From contig JAPLUI010000323.1 in assembly GCA_026397725.1 (NCBI GenBank), forward strand, positions 55,164 to 119,163: a stretch of 64,000 nt of DNA. The letters are read 5' to 3'. Under the pieces are notes generated by a model, which did not search any database, was not told the DNA's origin, and saw only the letters and a list, made by a program, of their open reading frames with translations. Position 1 is the stretch's first letter. The number at the start of each line of letters is the position of its first letter. Origin of the DNA: Verrucomicrobiota bacterium. Its GTDB lineage: Bacteria; Verrucomicrobiota; Verrucomicrobiia; Verrucomicrobiales; Akkermansiaceae. This document shows positions 1-9,811 of the stretch, one piece after another. The position numbers and the translations under genes are program-made.

Positions 1-127
1 GTGGAAAGAAGGAAATTTGGTCCAGTGCATGGCTTGTTTTAGGTTCTAGCAGGGGGCATGGCGAGTAAACCCCAAAGGACTTGAGGAAGCAGAATGCCGA
101 AAATGTCCTTTTTGTTCCGGTCCATGG

Positions 128-3100
128 TTAGTCGATTGAGGCCACCCATTCGCCGACCACCACCATTTCCGGGCCTTCGTGGGGTGCGACGGAGATGGGA
201 TCGCAGTTCGGGTTCAGGGGGAGGAGTTCGATGCGTTCGTGGTGCCATGCGTCTTCGGAAACGGTCTTGGAGGAGTGGTATTTTTTCACGGTGAAGCGGC
301 CGCCGTTTTCCGGGTCGCCCATGGAGTTGAACTGGACCAGGACGATGCGGCCCTCGCGGGAGCCTTGCGGGCAGGGGCGGAAGAGGTTCCAAGAGCCGTC
401 CTTGATCTTCGGATCCATCGAGTGGCCGCGGACGCGGGCGATGAACATGCCGGGTCTGATCGGAGCCCCAGCGGCCTCGGCCCAGCCGATTTCCTCGGGA
501 GCGGTTTCCGGTCCCCACAGGCCGGCGGCGGCTTCGAGGCTGTAAACGGGGACAAGACGGGTGAATTTGTCCTTGGCGGCGGGGGCCTCGACGAAGCCGG
601 GGATGTCGCGGTTTTCGCGATCCTCGGTGTTGGGGCTGGCGTCCACAACTCGCAAGTGGGAGGCGACGGCGACCGGTTCGACGGCCCAGCCGGTGTCGGA
701 CTTGGTGAATGCGACCTGGTAGTTGGTGCCGGGAACGCCAGCGTTCTCGCCGAACCAGCCGCAGAGGAGCGGGAGAATCTGGTTTTCCCCGCTGCCGAGC
801 GGAGAGGCAACGTTGCAGGCGATCTTGACGAACTTGAACACCCATTGGCTGCCATCGGGAAGTGTGACGTTTGTGGGACCGACTGGCCGCCCTGGCAGCT
901 CCTCGACGGTGGGAAGCCGGAGAATGGGTTTGCCGCCGGAATGGCTGATCTTCGCGAGGAACCTGCCTGCGGTAATGCCCGCAACCTTTTCGATCCGAGT
1001 CTTCACATAGTGGGTAAGACGATAGTCCACAAGCTCAGCGGTCATCGACTCAAAGGCGGGCCGAAGGTCTTCCGGGCACTGGAAAGCTGCGGCGAAACGA
1101 TCCCCGTCACGCTTGAACCAACGCCGCCCGGCCTGGTCATTCAGCCACCATGCCGCCCACTCCTTGATCGGCGCATTGGCCGGATCGGGAAATTGCTGGG
1201 TTGGTGGAAGATCACGGCGGAGAGTTGGATGGGCGAGGAGAAATTCGCGACAGGCTGCGGCCAGCTTGTCGATTTCCATGCCTGTCCATAGCGCATCGCG
1301 ATCCAGAAGGACCCGTAGCACGACCATCTTGTAGGATTTGTTGAGGCTGGAGACTTCCAGCATGGCGAGCCATGGGTTGAATGAATTAAACACAAGGCGC
1401 TCCGTGGCGGATAGATCGTCCTGCTCCGAGATGAAACCGAACCATGAGCCGAAGCGGGCGGCCAGGGTCCGGGGCAGGTAACCATGGTGAAACAGCTCGC
1501 TGGGCGAAGGCCGGCGACCGAGTTCATCGCGCATGCTGCGGTAGGCTTCCACGACGGCCGAACCGGTGTTGGGCACAAGGCGCAGCATAAGCTCCTTGGC
1601 CTCGACTTCGAGATCCAGCAGGCAGCCCTCTGGCAGGTCCGGAGTTCCGCCTTTGAGGAACTTCTTCAGATCCGTCCATGTCGCGGAATGGTTACCGAGC
1701 GAGAGCAGGTGGGTGAGGCGGCTGGCGAAGACCCGGTGATTGCCGACGAAATCGATGACTTTCAGCCGCAGCTTGTTCTCCGCGGCGCGGAGTCCCCGGC
1801 CGAGTTGCTGGAGGAAGATGACCTTGGATTCGGTGGGGCGCAGCATGACCACGCGTTCCACATCCGGCACGTCGAGGCCTTCGTTGAAGAGATCGACCAC
1901 GCAAAGGGCCTGGAGTTCGCCATTGATGAAATTAGATAGACTGTCGCTACGCGGATCGCCGCCGGTACCAGAGAACACGGCGGCGGCGCGGACCCTGCGG
2001 CGTCGGAGCCAGTCGCGGGTGTAGAGCGCATGGCGGCGGGAGCAGCAGAAGACGAGCGTGCGGGCATCGGGGTCGGCCTGCCATGCGGTCCGCAGGCGTT
2101 CCATCCGCTCGCTGTTTTCGAGTTTCTCCTCAAGCGCGGTGGGATCGAAGCGGCCGTTGCGCCAAGGGATCTGCTCGAAGTCCACATCGTCCTTGAGTCC
2201 CAGGTAATGGAAGGGAACCAGCGAACCTTCCAATATTCCATCCCCGACTGTGGCCTGCCACGCCAGCACATCATCGAAAAGAACCGCCACGTCCACGCCG
2301 TCGGTGCGCTCCGGCGTGGCGGTTAGACCAAGCGTGAAGGTGGCTTGAAGCCGAGCGAGAACGCGCCGGTAGCTCGGTGCCTGGGCGTGGTGGACTTCGT
2401 CGATAATGACGTAGTCGAAGTGTTGGCCCTCCAACGCGGCGAGGCCCTCGGGACGCGTGAGCTTTTGGACCGAGGCAACGACGAGATCACCGCTCATGTC
2501 ACTGGTTGCGCCGAGATACCAACTGACCCGAGTGTCGTCCCATTCCGACTGCATGGCAGCGCGAACGGTGGCTTCGGCTTGAATCAGAATTTCGGCGCGG
2601 TGGGCAACAACCAGAACCCGCGGTTGCCGGTTGAGCAACTTTCCGACTGCCAGAACATCAAACGCAGCCAGCCAGGTTTTTCCCAGGCCGGTGGCAACGG
2701 CTACCAGAGCCCGCCGGTAAGATTTGGCCCGGATTTGATCCAGGGATTCCAAAGCGCCGATCTGCCAAGGGCGCGGCAGATAAAGAATTGTGGGGAGATC
2801 AACCGATTCCGGCGGGATGAACTTCCGATGCGCTTCCTTGGCATGTAGGGCGTATGTGGTGACGAGCGCATCATCGAGCGGAGTGGCTTGCTGCCAAAGA
2901 TCGGCAAACGCATTGGCGAGTGCCAGATCAATGGGCTCGGAGCCAGTGGTTTGTCCGATCAGGTTCCACTCAACCCCGGTTTCAAGCGCCGCTTTGGAAA
3001 GGTTGCTGCTGCCGACAACGAGAAGCCCGCCCGAGGAATCGACGATGCGCCATGCTTTCGGATGGAAGGAATCAGGCTTGGATGGGAGTTTTGAGATTTC

Positions 3101-3301
3101 GGCCAACCGGACCTCAAGAGGACCATGGTCCAGGTTTTCACTGGCAAGCGACATCCAGCCCACCAAGCGCCGCAGTGCTTCAGCCGAGGTGATATAGAGA
3201 TAATCCCCGACAAGGATCCGAATTCTTGCTCCAGCACGCAGCGCGGAGAAAATTGATATTTGGATGAGATCGAGGCCGGAGGGTTGGACGAACGACGCCA
3301 A
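128..3301 (-). CDS. PLD-like / SF2 helicase / S24 peptidase fusion
   Basis: A 1057-residue multidomain protein, probably an anti-phage effector. Residues 1-130 look like a phospholipase D-type nuclease with one visible HxK motif (FHPKAW) and GSSNLSK. An SF2 helicase follows: Walker A ATGLGKT near residue 203, DEVHH near 301, TATPERTDG, then QQLGRGLRA. The last ~110 residues resemble a LexA/UmuD S24 domain, with GHSMDP (Ser961) and VKKY (Lys ~1006) as a possible Ser-Lys dyad. The listed start is a TTG without a clear ribosome site. The frame stays open to 3466, and the upstream codons (IEVDLLASFV) look like true family sequence, so the real start probably lies near 3340-3460 at a rare start codon, or a start was lost. 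It is the last gene of the minus-strand island. Domain calls are firm; the defence role is inferred. Confidence 0.85.
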   Translation of the reverse strand: MASFVQPSGLDLIQISIFSALRAGARIRILVGDYLYITSAEALRRLVGWMSLASENLDHGPLEVRLAEISKLPSKPDSFHPKAWRIVDSSGGLLVVGSSNLSKAALETGVEWNLIGQTTGSEPIDLALANAFADLWQQATPLDDALVTTYALHAKEAHRKFIPPESVDLPTILYLPRPWQIGALESLDQIRAKSYRRALVAVATGLGKTWLAAFDVLAVGKLLNRQPRVLVVAHRAEILIQAEATVRAAMQSEWDDTRVSWYLGATSDMSGDLVVASVQKLTRPEGLAALEGQHFDYVIIDEVHHAQAPSYRRVLARLQATFTLGLTATPERTDGVDVAVLFDDVLAWQATVGDGILEGSLVPFHYLGLKDDVDFEQIPWRNGRFDPTALEEKLENSERMERLRTAWQADPDARTLVFCCSRRHALYTRDWLRRRRVRAAAVFSGTGGDPRSDSLSNFINGELQALCVVDLFNEGLDVPDVERVVMLRPTESKVIFLQQLGRGLRAAENKLRLKVIDFVGNHRVFASRLTHLLSLGNHSATWTDLKKFLKGGTPDLPEGCLLDLEVEAKELMLRLVPNTGSAVVEAYRSMRDELGRRPSPSELFHHGYLPRTLAARFGSWFGFISEQDDLSATERLVFNSFNPWLAMLEVSSLNKSYKMVVLRVLLDRDALWTGMEIDKLAAACREFLLAHPTLRRDLPPTQQFPDPANAPIKEWAAWWLNDQAGRRWFKRDGDRFAAAFQCPEDLRPAFESMTAELVDYRLTHYVKTRIEKVAGITAGRFLAKISHSGGKPILRLPTVEELPGRPVGPTNVTLPDGSQWVFKFVKIACNVASPLGSGENQILPLLCGWFGENAGVPGTNYQVAFTKSDTGWAVEPVAVASHLRVVDASPNTEDRENRDIPGFVEAPAAKDKFTRLVPVYSLEAAAGLWGPETAPEEIGWAEAAGAPIRPGMFIARVRGHSMDPKIKDGSWNLFRPCPQGSREGRIVLVQFNSMGDPENGGRFTVKKYHSSKTVSEDAWHHERIELLPLNPNCDPISVAPHEGPEMVVVGEWVASID

Positions 3302-3769
3302 AAGATCGACTTCAATGGCGGTGGAAACTCGCTGGCCAATACTTTTCCACAGTGGTGTAGGGTAAAATCTAATTTCGGATGCCGATTGAATTCGCCGACG
3401 GTGCCTCGATTGGCACGGTTGTCGCGTAACGACGAATTCGACTGAGGACCGGTGGATGGCATGAAATCAGAGAAGAAATGGTGTGAGGGTTGCTTCAGGG
3501 CACAAGGCAAGAGAAGCGGAAAGCCTGCTAGGATGAAAGGCTAAAAACAGGTTTGCAACCATCTATTTGTTAGCGAGTTGCGCGAGAATTCCGTGCGGCA
3601 TGAGCCAAGAGAACCCGAGTGGAGGCCGAAGGGACGATTTAGCAGGCGCATTTCGTCCTGTCTGGCATAGGCACCCAACTGAATTTGGTGCAAAAGTGTC
3701 CATGAGCGCATCAATTCCGCCCAAATGTCGTTCAAGCCGAGGATTCCCCCGCTTCCCGGGGAGAGGCCC
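3302..3769. other. Intergenic stretch without a convincing gene
   Basis: About 470 bases between the metallopeptidase and the helicase. The first ~165 bases probably belong to the helicase N-terminus. The rest holds only a weak 82-codon minus-strand frame (3541-3789) with no recognisable family or ribosome site. Confidence 0.5.
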
Positions 3770-4474
3770 TCAAATATCTGATCGCTCAAGGCGCTCTTTC
3801 ACCGTCCGCCAATCGGGCATCAGGCTGGTAAGGAGTCTGTGAAACTGCGGGCCATGGTTGGGGTGGCGTAGGTGGCAGATTTCGTGAATCACCACGTAGT
3901 CGATGCACCGGGACGGCATGTGAATTAACTCCGGATTCAATGCGATTCGTCCATCCGATCCGGCACTGCCCCACCGCTTGGGCATCTTGAGAAGCCTCAT
4001 GGCTGGTCTGGGAAGTTTGTGTCTGGCACACCATGGCACCCACGACTCGACTCGCTTTGTCAATTGTTCTGCCGCTTTGCCGCGGAACCATTTTTCGAGC
4101 AGAGTTTTCACTTCCGCTGGATCACCGGCTCGCGTCGTCACATGGAAGAACCCACCTTTGAGGAGAACCCTTGGTTCAATACCATGGGAAACCTTGAGAC
4201 GATATTGTCGACCGAGATAGCGGTGCGTGGCACCCGTCACGTATCGTGGCGTCGGCCGGTTTGCGTTCATCGCCGTGAATCTCCGCCGCTGGGTGAGGAT
4301 CCATTTTCTCCGCTTTTCCAGTTTCACAGCGATGTGCTCCTCGCTGGCGTCTATCGGTGCCACCAGTTCCAGCGTGCCATCCGGGTGCACGCTGATCGCG
4401 AGGGTCCTGCGTGCAGTCCTTTTTAGCACGGCGGGGCCGACCACCGTCTCGATGGTCTGAAAATCAGATGTCAT
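3770..4474 (-). CDS. YgjP/DUF45-like M48-type zinc metallopeptidase
   Basis: A 234-residue protein of the SprT/YgjP-like family often found next to type I restriction genes. The C-terminal part has the zinc-site motif HEICH (about residues 197-201) followed by HPNHGPQFH, which supplies the third histidine. I chose the ATG at 4474, which overlaps the hsdR stop by 11 bases and suggests translational coupling. An alternative TTG start lies six codons upstream at 4492. The substrate is unknown. Its fixed position behind hsdR suggests an accessory role in the restriction locus, which is an inference. Confidence 0.85.
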   Translation of the reverse strand: MTSDFQTIETVVGPAVLKRTARRTLAISVHPDGTLELVAPIDASEEHIAVKLEKRRKWILTQRRRFTAMNANRPTPRYVTGATHRYLGRQYRLKVSHGIEPRVLLKGGFFHVTTRAGDPAEVKTLLEKWFRGKAAEQLTKRVESWVPWCARHKLPRPAMRLLKMPKRWGSAGSDGRIALNPELIHMPSRCIDYVVIHEICHLRHPNHGPQFHRLLTSLMPDWRTVKERLERSDI

Positions 4475-7400
4475 CGGTGCGGTGGATGGCAATGCGGATT
4501 ACGGCTTCAATGATGGCGTCCATTTGATCGAAGCTAATCTGAATGCTCTTTCGGATCTGCAAATCGTAGAGGAAATCATCCAGGTCGTTCCGCATCCTGT
4601 TCTGAGCGTCGATGTTTTCCCGCCAGCGGACGACCGCATGATTGCGGATGATGTCCTCCATCGTGCAAGCGGCCTCGGCCAAGGCGGATTCGACGGATGG
4701 CCTGCCCGTGCCGCCCGCAGCATAGGGCAAAGTGTCTTCGCGGACGATTGGTGGACCGATGCTTCCGCGAGCCAGCTCTTCCTGCAAGGCACCGAACAAG
4801 GCCCGCGAGAGATCGCGCTCCTTGAGAATGTCCGGCCCTTCCTGGGTCTTTCCGTCGCGGACCTGGGTCATCACTTCGGTCACCCGCTTGAGGTACTCCG
4901 CGTCACTGATGCGTTGAGCGCGGTAGTCGTCGATGGCCTGTTTCAGCAGCACCGAAAACTTCCGATAGAAGAATGGATCCTCCTCCATCTTCTCGGTGAT
5001 CGTCTTCTTGGTGCGGTTGGCGATGATGTCGGCCTTGGCGCGGTCGCTGCGGGCTTTATCCACCTGCTCCTGAAATGCCTCACGCTCGAAGATGTTCACC
5101 GGTTCGACGATCTGAATCACCTCGTCCGCCTGGACATAAGTGTTGAGCATCTTCTGGATCTGCTTTTCATAGTCGCGGTAGTCAATCTCCTCGGCATAGC
5201 GGATTTTCACGCTGGCCCGGAGTTTCTGGAAAAATACGGCGTCATGTTTGTAGCGCTCCACTTTGTCCTGCTGCGTCTCATTGATCCAATGGATGCTGGA
5301 GAGCGCCATCTTCAACACGCGGCAGAAGGAGGAGAGTCGGGTGTAGAAATCGTCGCGCACATCCTTGTCCTCCAGGGCCAGTTCGAAGCCCTCTTCGTCC
5401 TTCTTGTTCGAAACCGCCTTGAACAAGTCCCACAGTCCATCGTGCAAGGAAGGCAGGCGTTTGATTTCCTCCGAAACATTGGCCAGTGTTCCTTCGATGT
5501 CCTCTGCGTCAAACTTGCCGCCCAGCGAGCTGTAGAGTTCCAGTGCATCGTGCAGGTGGCCGACCACACCATAGTAGTCGATCACATAACCAAAATCCTT
5601 GCCGGGATGGAGACGGTTCACCCGGGCGATGGCTTGCAGCAGCGAGTGTTCCTTCAGACTGCGGGCGATGTAGAGCACCACATTGCGCGGGGCATCGAAG
5701 CCGGTCAGCAGCTTGTCCACCACAATGATGATCTCCGGGTCGTCGCCGTTCTTGAACGAGTTGATGATTTGCCGGTTGTATTCCTTCTCCGTGCCATACT
5801 TGGACATCATCGATTTCCAGAAGAGTTCAACACTCTCGTCCTTCTCCGGTTGTTGGTGCTCCTCGGGATTTTCAATTTCCCCCGGACCGGAAATCACGAC
5901 TTCGCTCGTGACCTTGCCGAATTGATCAAGGAACGCCTTGATCATCAGCGCTTCTTTTTTGCCTGGCGCAGTGAGTTGTCCTTTGAAACCAGTGCCCTTC
6001 CACTGTTTCGAGAAATGCTGGGAAACATCCCAAGCGATCAGATAGAGACGGCTTTGCAGGCGATTCAACTCGTCGCGGGCGGCGAACTTCCGCTTGAGGT
6101 CGGCTTTCTGCTCGGTCGTCAGTCCATCACACATCGCCTCGAACATCGGGTCGATGGCTTTCTGGTTCACCTCCTGCAAGACATGCCGGCCCTCGTAGAG
6201 CAGGGGCACGACGGCCTTGTCCTCAACGGCATCGCGGATGGTGTAGGCGGGTTCGATGAAGCCGCCGAATTTCTCGGCAGTGCTCTTTTCCTTCCGCATC
6301 AGCGGCGTGCCGGTAAAGCCGATGAAGCAGGCCTTGGGCAGCGCCTTCTGCATCTGGATGTTCGCCTCGCCGTATTGGCTGCGGTGGCTTTCGTCCACGA
6401 GCACGAAAAGATTCTCATCCTCGATCCGGAACTGCCTCGCATCCTTCGCCGCCGCGCCGAATTTCTGGAGCAGCGTGGTCATCACCGCCACATGTGGATC
6501 ACGCAGCATCTCGATCAAATGCGCCCCGGTCTTTGCTTGCTGCGGTTCCTTGCCGCATTGGTGGAAGGTCTTCCAAATTTGTTCATCGAGGTCGATCCGG
6601 TCGGTGACGATCAACACACGGGCGTGCGGGATGCCCTCGTCGAGAGCCAGTGCCTTACCCAACAAAACCATCGCCAGCGATTTTCCCGATCCCTGCGTCT
6701 GCCAAATGACGCCACCCTTGCGGGCTCCCTGAGGATCGTACTGGCGAACGCGCTCCAGTGTGCTGCGAATGGCGAAGTACTGCTGGTAGCGGGCGATCTT
6801 CTTCACCGCGCCGCCCTCGTCGTAGAGGATGAATTGCCGCGCCAGTTCGATGAGGCGCTCGGGCCGACACAGCGACCAGAGCAGAAAATCCTGCCCGGTC
6901 GGTTCGCGCTCATGCATGGCCAGTTCCTCAAAGGACTCTCGAGCGAAGGCGAAGACGCCCTTAAACAACTTCGCGTGTTCGTCCGGGCGCACTGTGCTGT
7001 TCACCGCCGTGCGCACGGCATCGCGAACGTCGTGCAACTCGCGCCACTTCGCCCAGAATTTCGGCGGCGTACCGGTGGTGCCGTAGCTGCCATCATTCTT
7101 GTTCAGCGCCACCACGATTTGGGCATAGACGAAAAGCTGGGGGATCTCGTCCTCCTGCCAATTGCGCACGTTCTGGTGGATGGCCTGCTCCAAGGAATCC
7201 TTATCCTCCGGTCGCTTGCACTCGATGATGATGAATGGGATGCCGTTGACGAAACAGACGATGTCCGGTCGCCGCGTCTCACGGCTGCCGCTCCGTTCCA
7301 CCTCGAACTCGGCGGTGATGTGGAAGACGTTGTTCCATGGGTTTTCCCAATCAATGTAGCGGAGCGTGAAACCCTTCGTTTCGCCATCAATGGTCTGATC

Positions 7401-7715
7401 CATGCTCTTGCCGAGAGTCAGCAAATCATAGACTTTCTCGCTGGTCCGAACCAGGCCTTCGAAAGGAAGGTCCCGCAATACCTCGATGGCCTTGGCGATG
7501 TTCTCATCCGAAAACGCAAGGTCCCGCCCCTTGAAATTGATTTTGTTCAAACGGCGAAGCTGTTGGGCAAGCACACTCTCCAAAAGAACCTTGCCGAATT
7601 TTCCTTTGCGTTCCACCGCCACCTCCTCCGGGCTGAGGTAGGAAAATCCGAGCTGCTGCAGGAGCCGCAGCGCCGGAATCTGGCTGATCGGGGCTTCTTG
7701 GAAGGAGGGGTTCAT
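4464..7715 (-). CDS. hsdR: Type I restriction endonuclease subunit R
   Basis: A 1083-residue motor and nuclease subunit of a type I restriction-modification complex; it translocates and cuts unmodified DNA. The N-terminal nuclease has RPD (149-151) and ECK (165-167) of the PD-(D/E)xK core. The helicase has Walker A TQGSGKS (340-346), a DESH box, FTGTP and the C-terminal LLTGFD...QAIARVNR motifs. Length is normal for HsdR. The start ATGAACCCC is preceded by no strong ribosome site. The first ~22 codons are duplicated about 1 kb upstream (8666-8731), beyond the DUF3800 gene. It works with HsdM (15548-17056) and one of the HsdS proteins. Confidence 0.97.
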   Translation of the reverse strand: MNPSFQEAPISQIPALRLLQQLGFSYLSPEEVAVERKGKFGKVLLESVLAQQLRRLNKINFKGRDLAFSDENIAKAIEVLRDLPFEGLVRTSEKVYDLLTLGKSMDQTIDGETKGFTLRYIDWENPWNNVFHITAEFEVERSGSRETRRPDIVCFVNGIPFIIIECKRPEDKDSLEQAIHQNVRNWQEDEIPQLFVYAQIVVALNKNDGSYGTTGTPPKFWAKWRELHDVRDAVRTAVNSTVRPDEHAKLFKGVFAFARESFEELAMHEREPTGQDFLLWSLCRPERLIELARQFILYDEGGAVKKIARYQQYFAIRSTLERVRQYDPQGARKGGVIWQTQGSGKSLAMVLLGKALALDEGIPHARVLIVTDRIDLDEQIWKTFHQCGKEPQQAKTGAHLIEMLRDPHVAVMTTLLQKFGAAAKDARQFRIEDENLFVLVDESHRSQYGEANIQMQKALPKACFIGFTGTPLMRKEKSTAEKFGGFIEPAYTIRDAVEDKAVVPLLYEGRHVLQEVNQKAIDPMFEAMCDGLTTEQKADLKRKFAARDELNRLQSRLYLIAWDVSQHFSKQWKGTGFKGQLTAPGKKEALMIKAFLDQFGKVTSEVVISGPGEIENPEEHQQPEKDESVELFWKSMMSKYGTEKEYNRQIINSFKNGDDPEIIIVVDKLLTGFDAPRNVVLYIARSLKEHSLLQAIARVNRLHPGKDFGYVIDYYGVVGHLHDALELYSSLGGKFDAEDIEGTLANVSEEIKRLPSLHDGLWDLFKAVSNKKDEEGFELALEDKDVRDDFYTRLSSFCRVLKMALSSIHWINETQQDKVERYKHDAVFFQKLRASVKIRYAEEIDYRDYEKQIQKMLNTYVQADEVIQIVEPVNIFEREAFQEQVDKARSDRAKADIIANRTKKTITEKMEEDPFFYRKFSVLLKQAIDDYRAQRISDAEYLKRVTEVMTQVRDGKTQEGPDILKERDLSRALFGALQEELARGSIGPPIVREDTLPYAAGGTGRPSVESALAEAACTMEDIIRNHAVVRWRENIDAQNRMRNDLDDFLYDLQIRKSIQISFDQMDAIIEAVIRIAIHRTDDI

Positions 7716-7763
7716 GGGATATTTTTCGGAATAATTGTTGCTAAATCGCGGGAAGCTCGTATT

Positions 7764-8540
7764 TTACCTGCGTGGCTGGTCACTGCGTAGCGGGGGCTGG
7801 CCTAATTCTTTGGGAAGAACCACCAAGCCCCACCCGAGGTGTTCTCCACCAGGTGAGCGCCGAAATTTCCGCTCGATGATGCGGAAATCCTCTTTCGTCT
7901 GCTTGCCGATGAGATGGCGTCCGATTGGCGTGACGACCAAATCCGCAAGCTCAAGCCCGGCCAACTCGGCAGCCTTACCGCGCAGGCGGAGACCGCAGAT
8001 GCGTTCGTCGATCCAGGAAGCCTGCATGAACTTGGTGCCTTGGATTTTGAGATTCAACCATGCCAAATCCATTTCACGATCCAGTTCCGGCCCGCGCTTC
8101 TCCGCGATGATCCAACCACCATCACTCACCTTTCCCAATTCCAGGCAGAACCGCTCCACGAGAACATTCAAACTCAGAAAGTAGGGATCCAATGCCGCCG
8201 GACCGTAACGACTGAGATGATCTGTCTTGCGGATGCCACAAGCGAGTACCTGGAAATCCAAATTCTCGATCAAGGTGTTCAGCTTTGCGAAAAATTCCTG
8301 TCTAAAACCGGAATCCTTCATCCGTTCGAACCCGTTCCGATTCCGCACGATGTCCGCGGTGTGCAGGATGATCGACTTGGTTCCAAAAAGCTCCATTTTG
8401 AACTGATCCACACGTGGTTGTGCGACATCTGCGGCATACTGGTCTTCCATCACCACGCCGCCCAAAACGAAAACAGGATACTGCGGGTCAATAATCTCCA
8501 AATTGTGATCGCCCGATTCATCAAGATACAGGGTCTTCAT
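7764..8540 (-). CDS. DUF3800 family protein
   Basis: A 258-residue protein that starts MKTLYLDESGDHN, the hallmark of DUF3800, a family of unknown function with an acidic RNase H-like N-terminus that is frequent in defence islands. The ATG at 8540 has a strong ribosome site (GGAGG, about 7 bases upstream). A longer start at 8561 is less likely. The gene lies between a broken copy of the hsdR start (8666-8731) and the intact hsdR start (7715), so it looks like a cassette inserted at the hsdR 5' end with duplication of the start region. Confidence 0.88.
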   Translation of the reverse strand: MKTLYLDESGDHNLEIIDPQYPVFVLGGVVMEDQYAADVAQPRVDQFKMELFGTKSIILHTADIVRNRNGFERMKDSGFRQEFFAKLNTLIENLDFQVLACGIRKTDHLSRYGPAALDPYFLSLNVLVERFCLELGKVSDGGWIIAEKRGPELDREMDLAWLNLKIQGTKFMQASWIDERICGLRLRGKAAELAGLELADLVVTPIGRHLIGKQTKEDFRIIERKFRRSPGGEHLGWGLVVLPKELGQPPLRSDQPRR

Positions 8541-8665
8541 CCCAACCTCCTTTCCCGCCATCGTTCAAGAACTGAATACCAGCCAAAGCGCGCTCCCATG
8601 TGAGGCGTGGCGGGCCTGTTGAGATAACGGTTAGCCAACCGGCCGTGAACACTAGCAGAAAACGC

Positions 8666-8731
8666 GAGTTGCTGGAGCAAACGCAGCGCCGGAATCTGGC
8701 TGATCGGGGCTTCTTGGAATGAGGGGTTCAT
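8666..8731 (-). pseudogene. Duplicated hsdR 5' end (22 codons)
   Basis: Begins ATGAACCCC and matches HsdR residues 1-22 (MNPSFQEAPISQIPAL...), then diverges into unrelated sequence. About 50 nucleotides are nearly identical to 7666-7715. This is probably the original hsdR start, separated from its gene by the DUF3800 cassette. Confidence 0.85.
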
Positions 8732-9349
8732 GGGGAAATGGCGGTGATTATTCCATATTGGTTTGTTGGGGACGTGCGGGGTTTCCCATGGCGGGGCGTT
8801 GGGAACGTGCGGGGTATCCCATGGCGGAGTGTTGGGGACGTGCGGGATCTCCCATGGCGGGGTGTTGGGATCGTTCGGGTTCCGCTTCGGCGGTTTGGGG
8901 ACGCGCGGGCACCAGGGCAGGGGCCGGCATGTCGATCCACAGGCAAATCATTCACATTCCAGCCGCCCGGCCCCAGCCCTTCGCTAGGCTCTGCCGGCCC
9001 GTTGGGCCGGTGGGCGGGGGTCATTGCGCCCCCAACGGGGGCCGAGAACCTAGCGAAGGGCTGAGGGGGCGAATGAATCGACTGTGAATGGGTGAATGGA
9101 ACGAAAACACCCGATGCCCTGGTGCGTGTGCCATCACCGATGCCGTTCGCGGATTCCCCCGACCATCCACCGATGCCGTTTGCGGATTCGTCCGAACAAC
9201 CACATACGCCGATCGCCGAATGTCCCGCGCGTCCCCCAACGCCGTCCACACGATGGCCCGCACGATGGCCCACACGTCGCCGGACGCCGTACCCGCAATC
9301 ACCCGCATTCCATTGGGATGCGACAGGCCGCACCCGGATCATGTGCCAT
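8732..9349. repeat. 33-bp repeat / palindrome module A
   Basis: Left part (about 8766-8897): four imperfect 33-bp units, each starting GTTGGG and containing CGTGCGGG and usually CCCATGGCGG. Centre: a 90-bp complex palindrome at 8974-9063, with arms CAGCCCTTCGCTAGG and CCTAGCGAAGGGCTG and inner stems CCGGCCCGTTGGGCCGG and GCCCCCAACGGGGGC. Outer inverted pair: CACCAGGGCA (8911-8920) and TGCCCTGGTG (9115-9124). Right part (about 9125-9340): degenerate 33-bp units that resemble the left units in inverted orientation. The module sits between the RAYT stop and the broken hsdR start. No conventional gene is seen in it. Confidence 0.9.
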
Positions 9350-9802
9350 TCACTCCCACACATATCGTTCATCGTATTCCATTCCGTGTTTTTCCAACAT
9401 CGCGCGGTATTCGCCCTCAAATGGTTTACCCCGATGATGTTCCCGTTGATTTCGAATGTAATTCCGCACCGTCTCAACCGCCGATTGGCTCACCGAAAAC
9501 ACCCCGTAACCCGATTGCCAATGAAAAACGGCATACCTCGGTGACCGCGCACGCAACCAATCCGTGGCGCTCTTCTTGAGACCCGCCACCACCTCGCTCA
9601 CCGTAACCGTCCTCCCAAGCATGAACAACCCATGCACATGATCCGGCTCGGAATTGATCTCTATGGGCATGCAATCCATCCCCTTCAAAATCCCGCCCAT
9701 GTAGGCGTGAAGATCCAGTCGGTCCTCGTCCGCAAGAACCCGCTCCCGGTTCCTCGCCGAGAACACGAGATGAATATATATTTTGGCGAGGGATTGGGGC
9801 AT
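9350..9802 (-). CDS. REP-associated / IS200-type tyrosine transposase (RAYT)
   Basis: A 150-residue Y1 transposase-like protein. The HUH metal-binding motif DHVHG (His55, His57) and the catalytic tyrosine in NYIRNQ (Tyr115) are both present, so it may be active. Such proteins nick single strands at hairpins and in other bacteria are paired with REP palindromes. Here two large hairpin modules of one family lie 0.3 kb and 5 kb away. The gene ends at the edge of module A and starts 9 bases after the Fic stop, so it is read with the island. Confidence 0.88.
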   Translation of the reverse strand: MPQSLAKIYIHLVFSARNRERVLADEDRLDLHAYMGGILKGMDCMPIEINSEPDHVHGLFMLGRTVTVSEVVAGLKKSATDWLRARSPRYAVFHWQSGYGVFSVSQSAVETVRNYIRNQREHHRGKPFEGEYRAMLEKHGMEYDERYVWE

Positions 9803-9811
9803 GGGATCGAA

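Noticed and set aside
1..127. A gene at the left edge
   Set aside because: No convincing frame or motif in the first 127 bases.
3541..3789. A small gene behind the metallopeptidase
   Set aside because: No ribosome site, no family resemblance, and overlap with the metallopeptidase end.
4482..7790. A 1102-codon open frame on the plus strand across hsdR
   Set aside because: It is the mirror frame of hsdR. It has no recognisable motifs, and the opposite strand encodes a complete HsdR.
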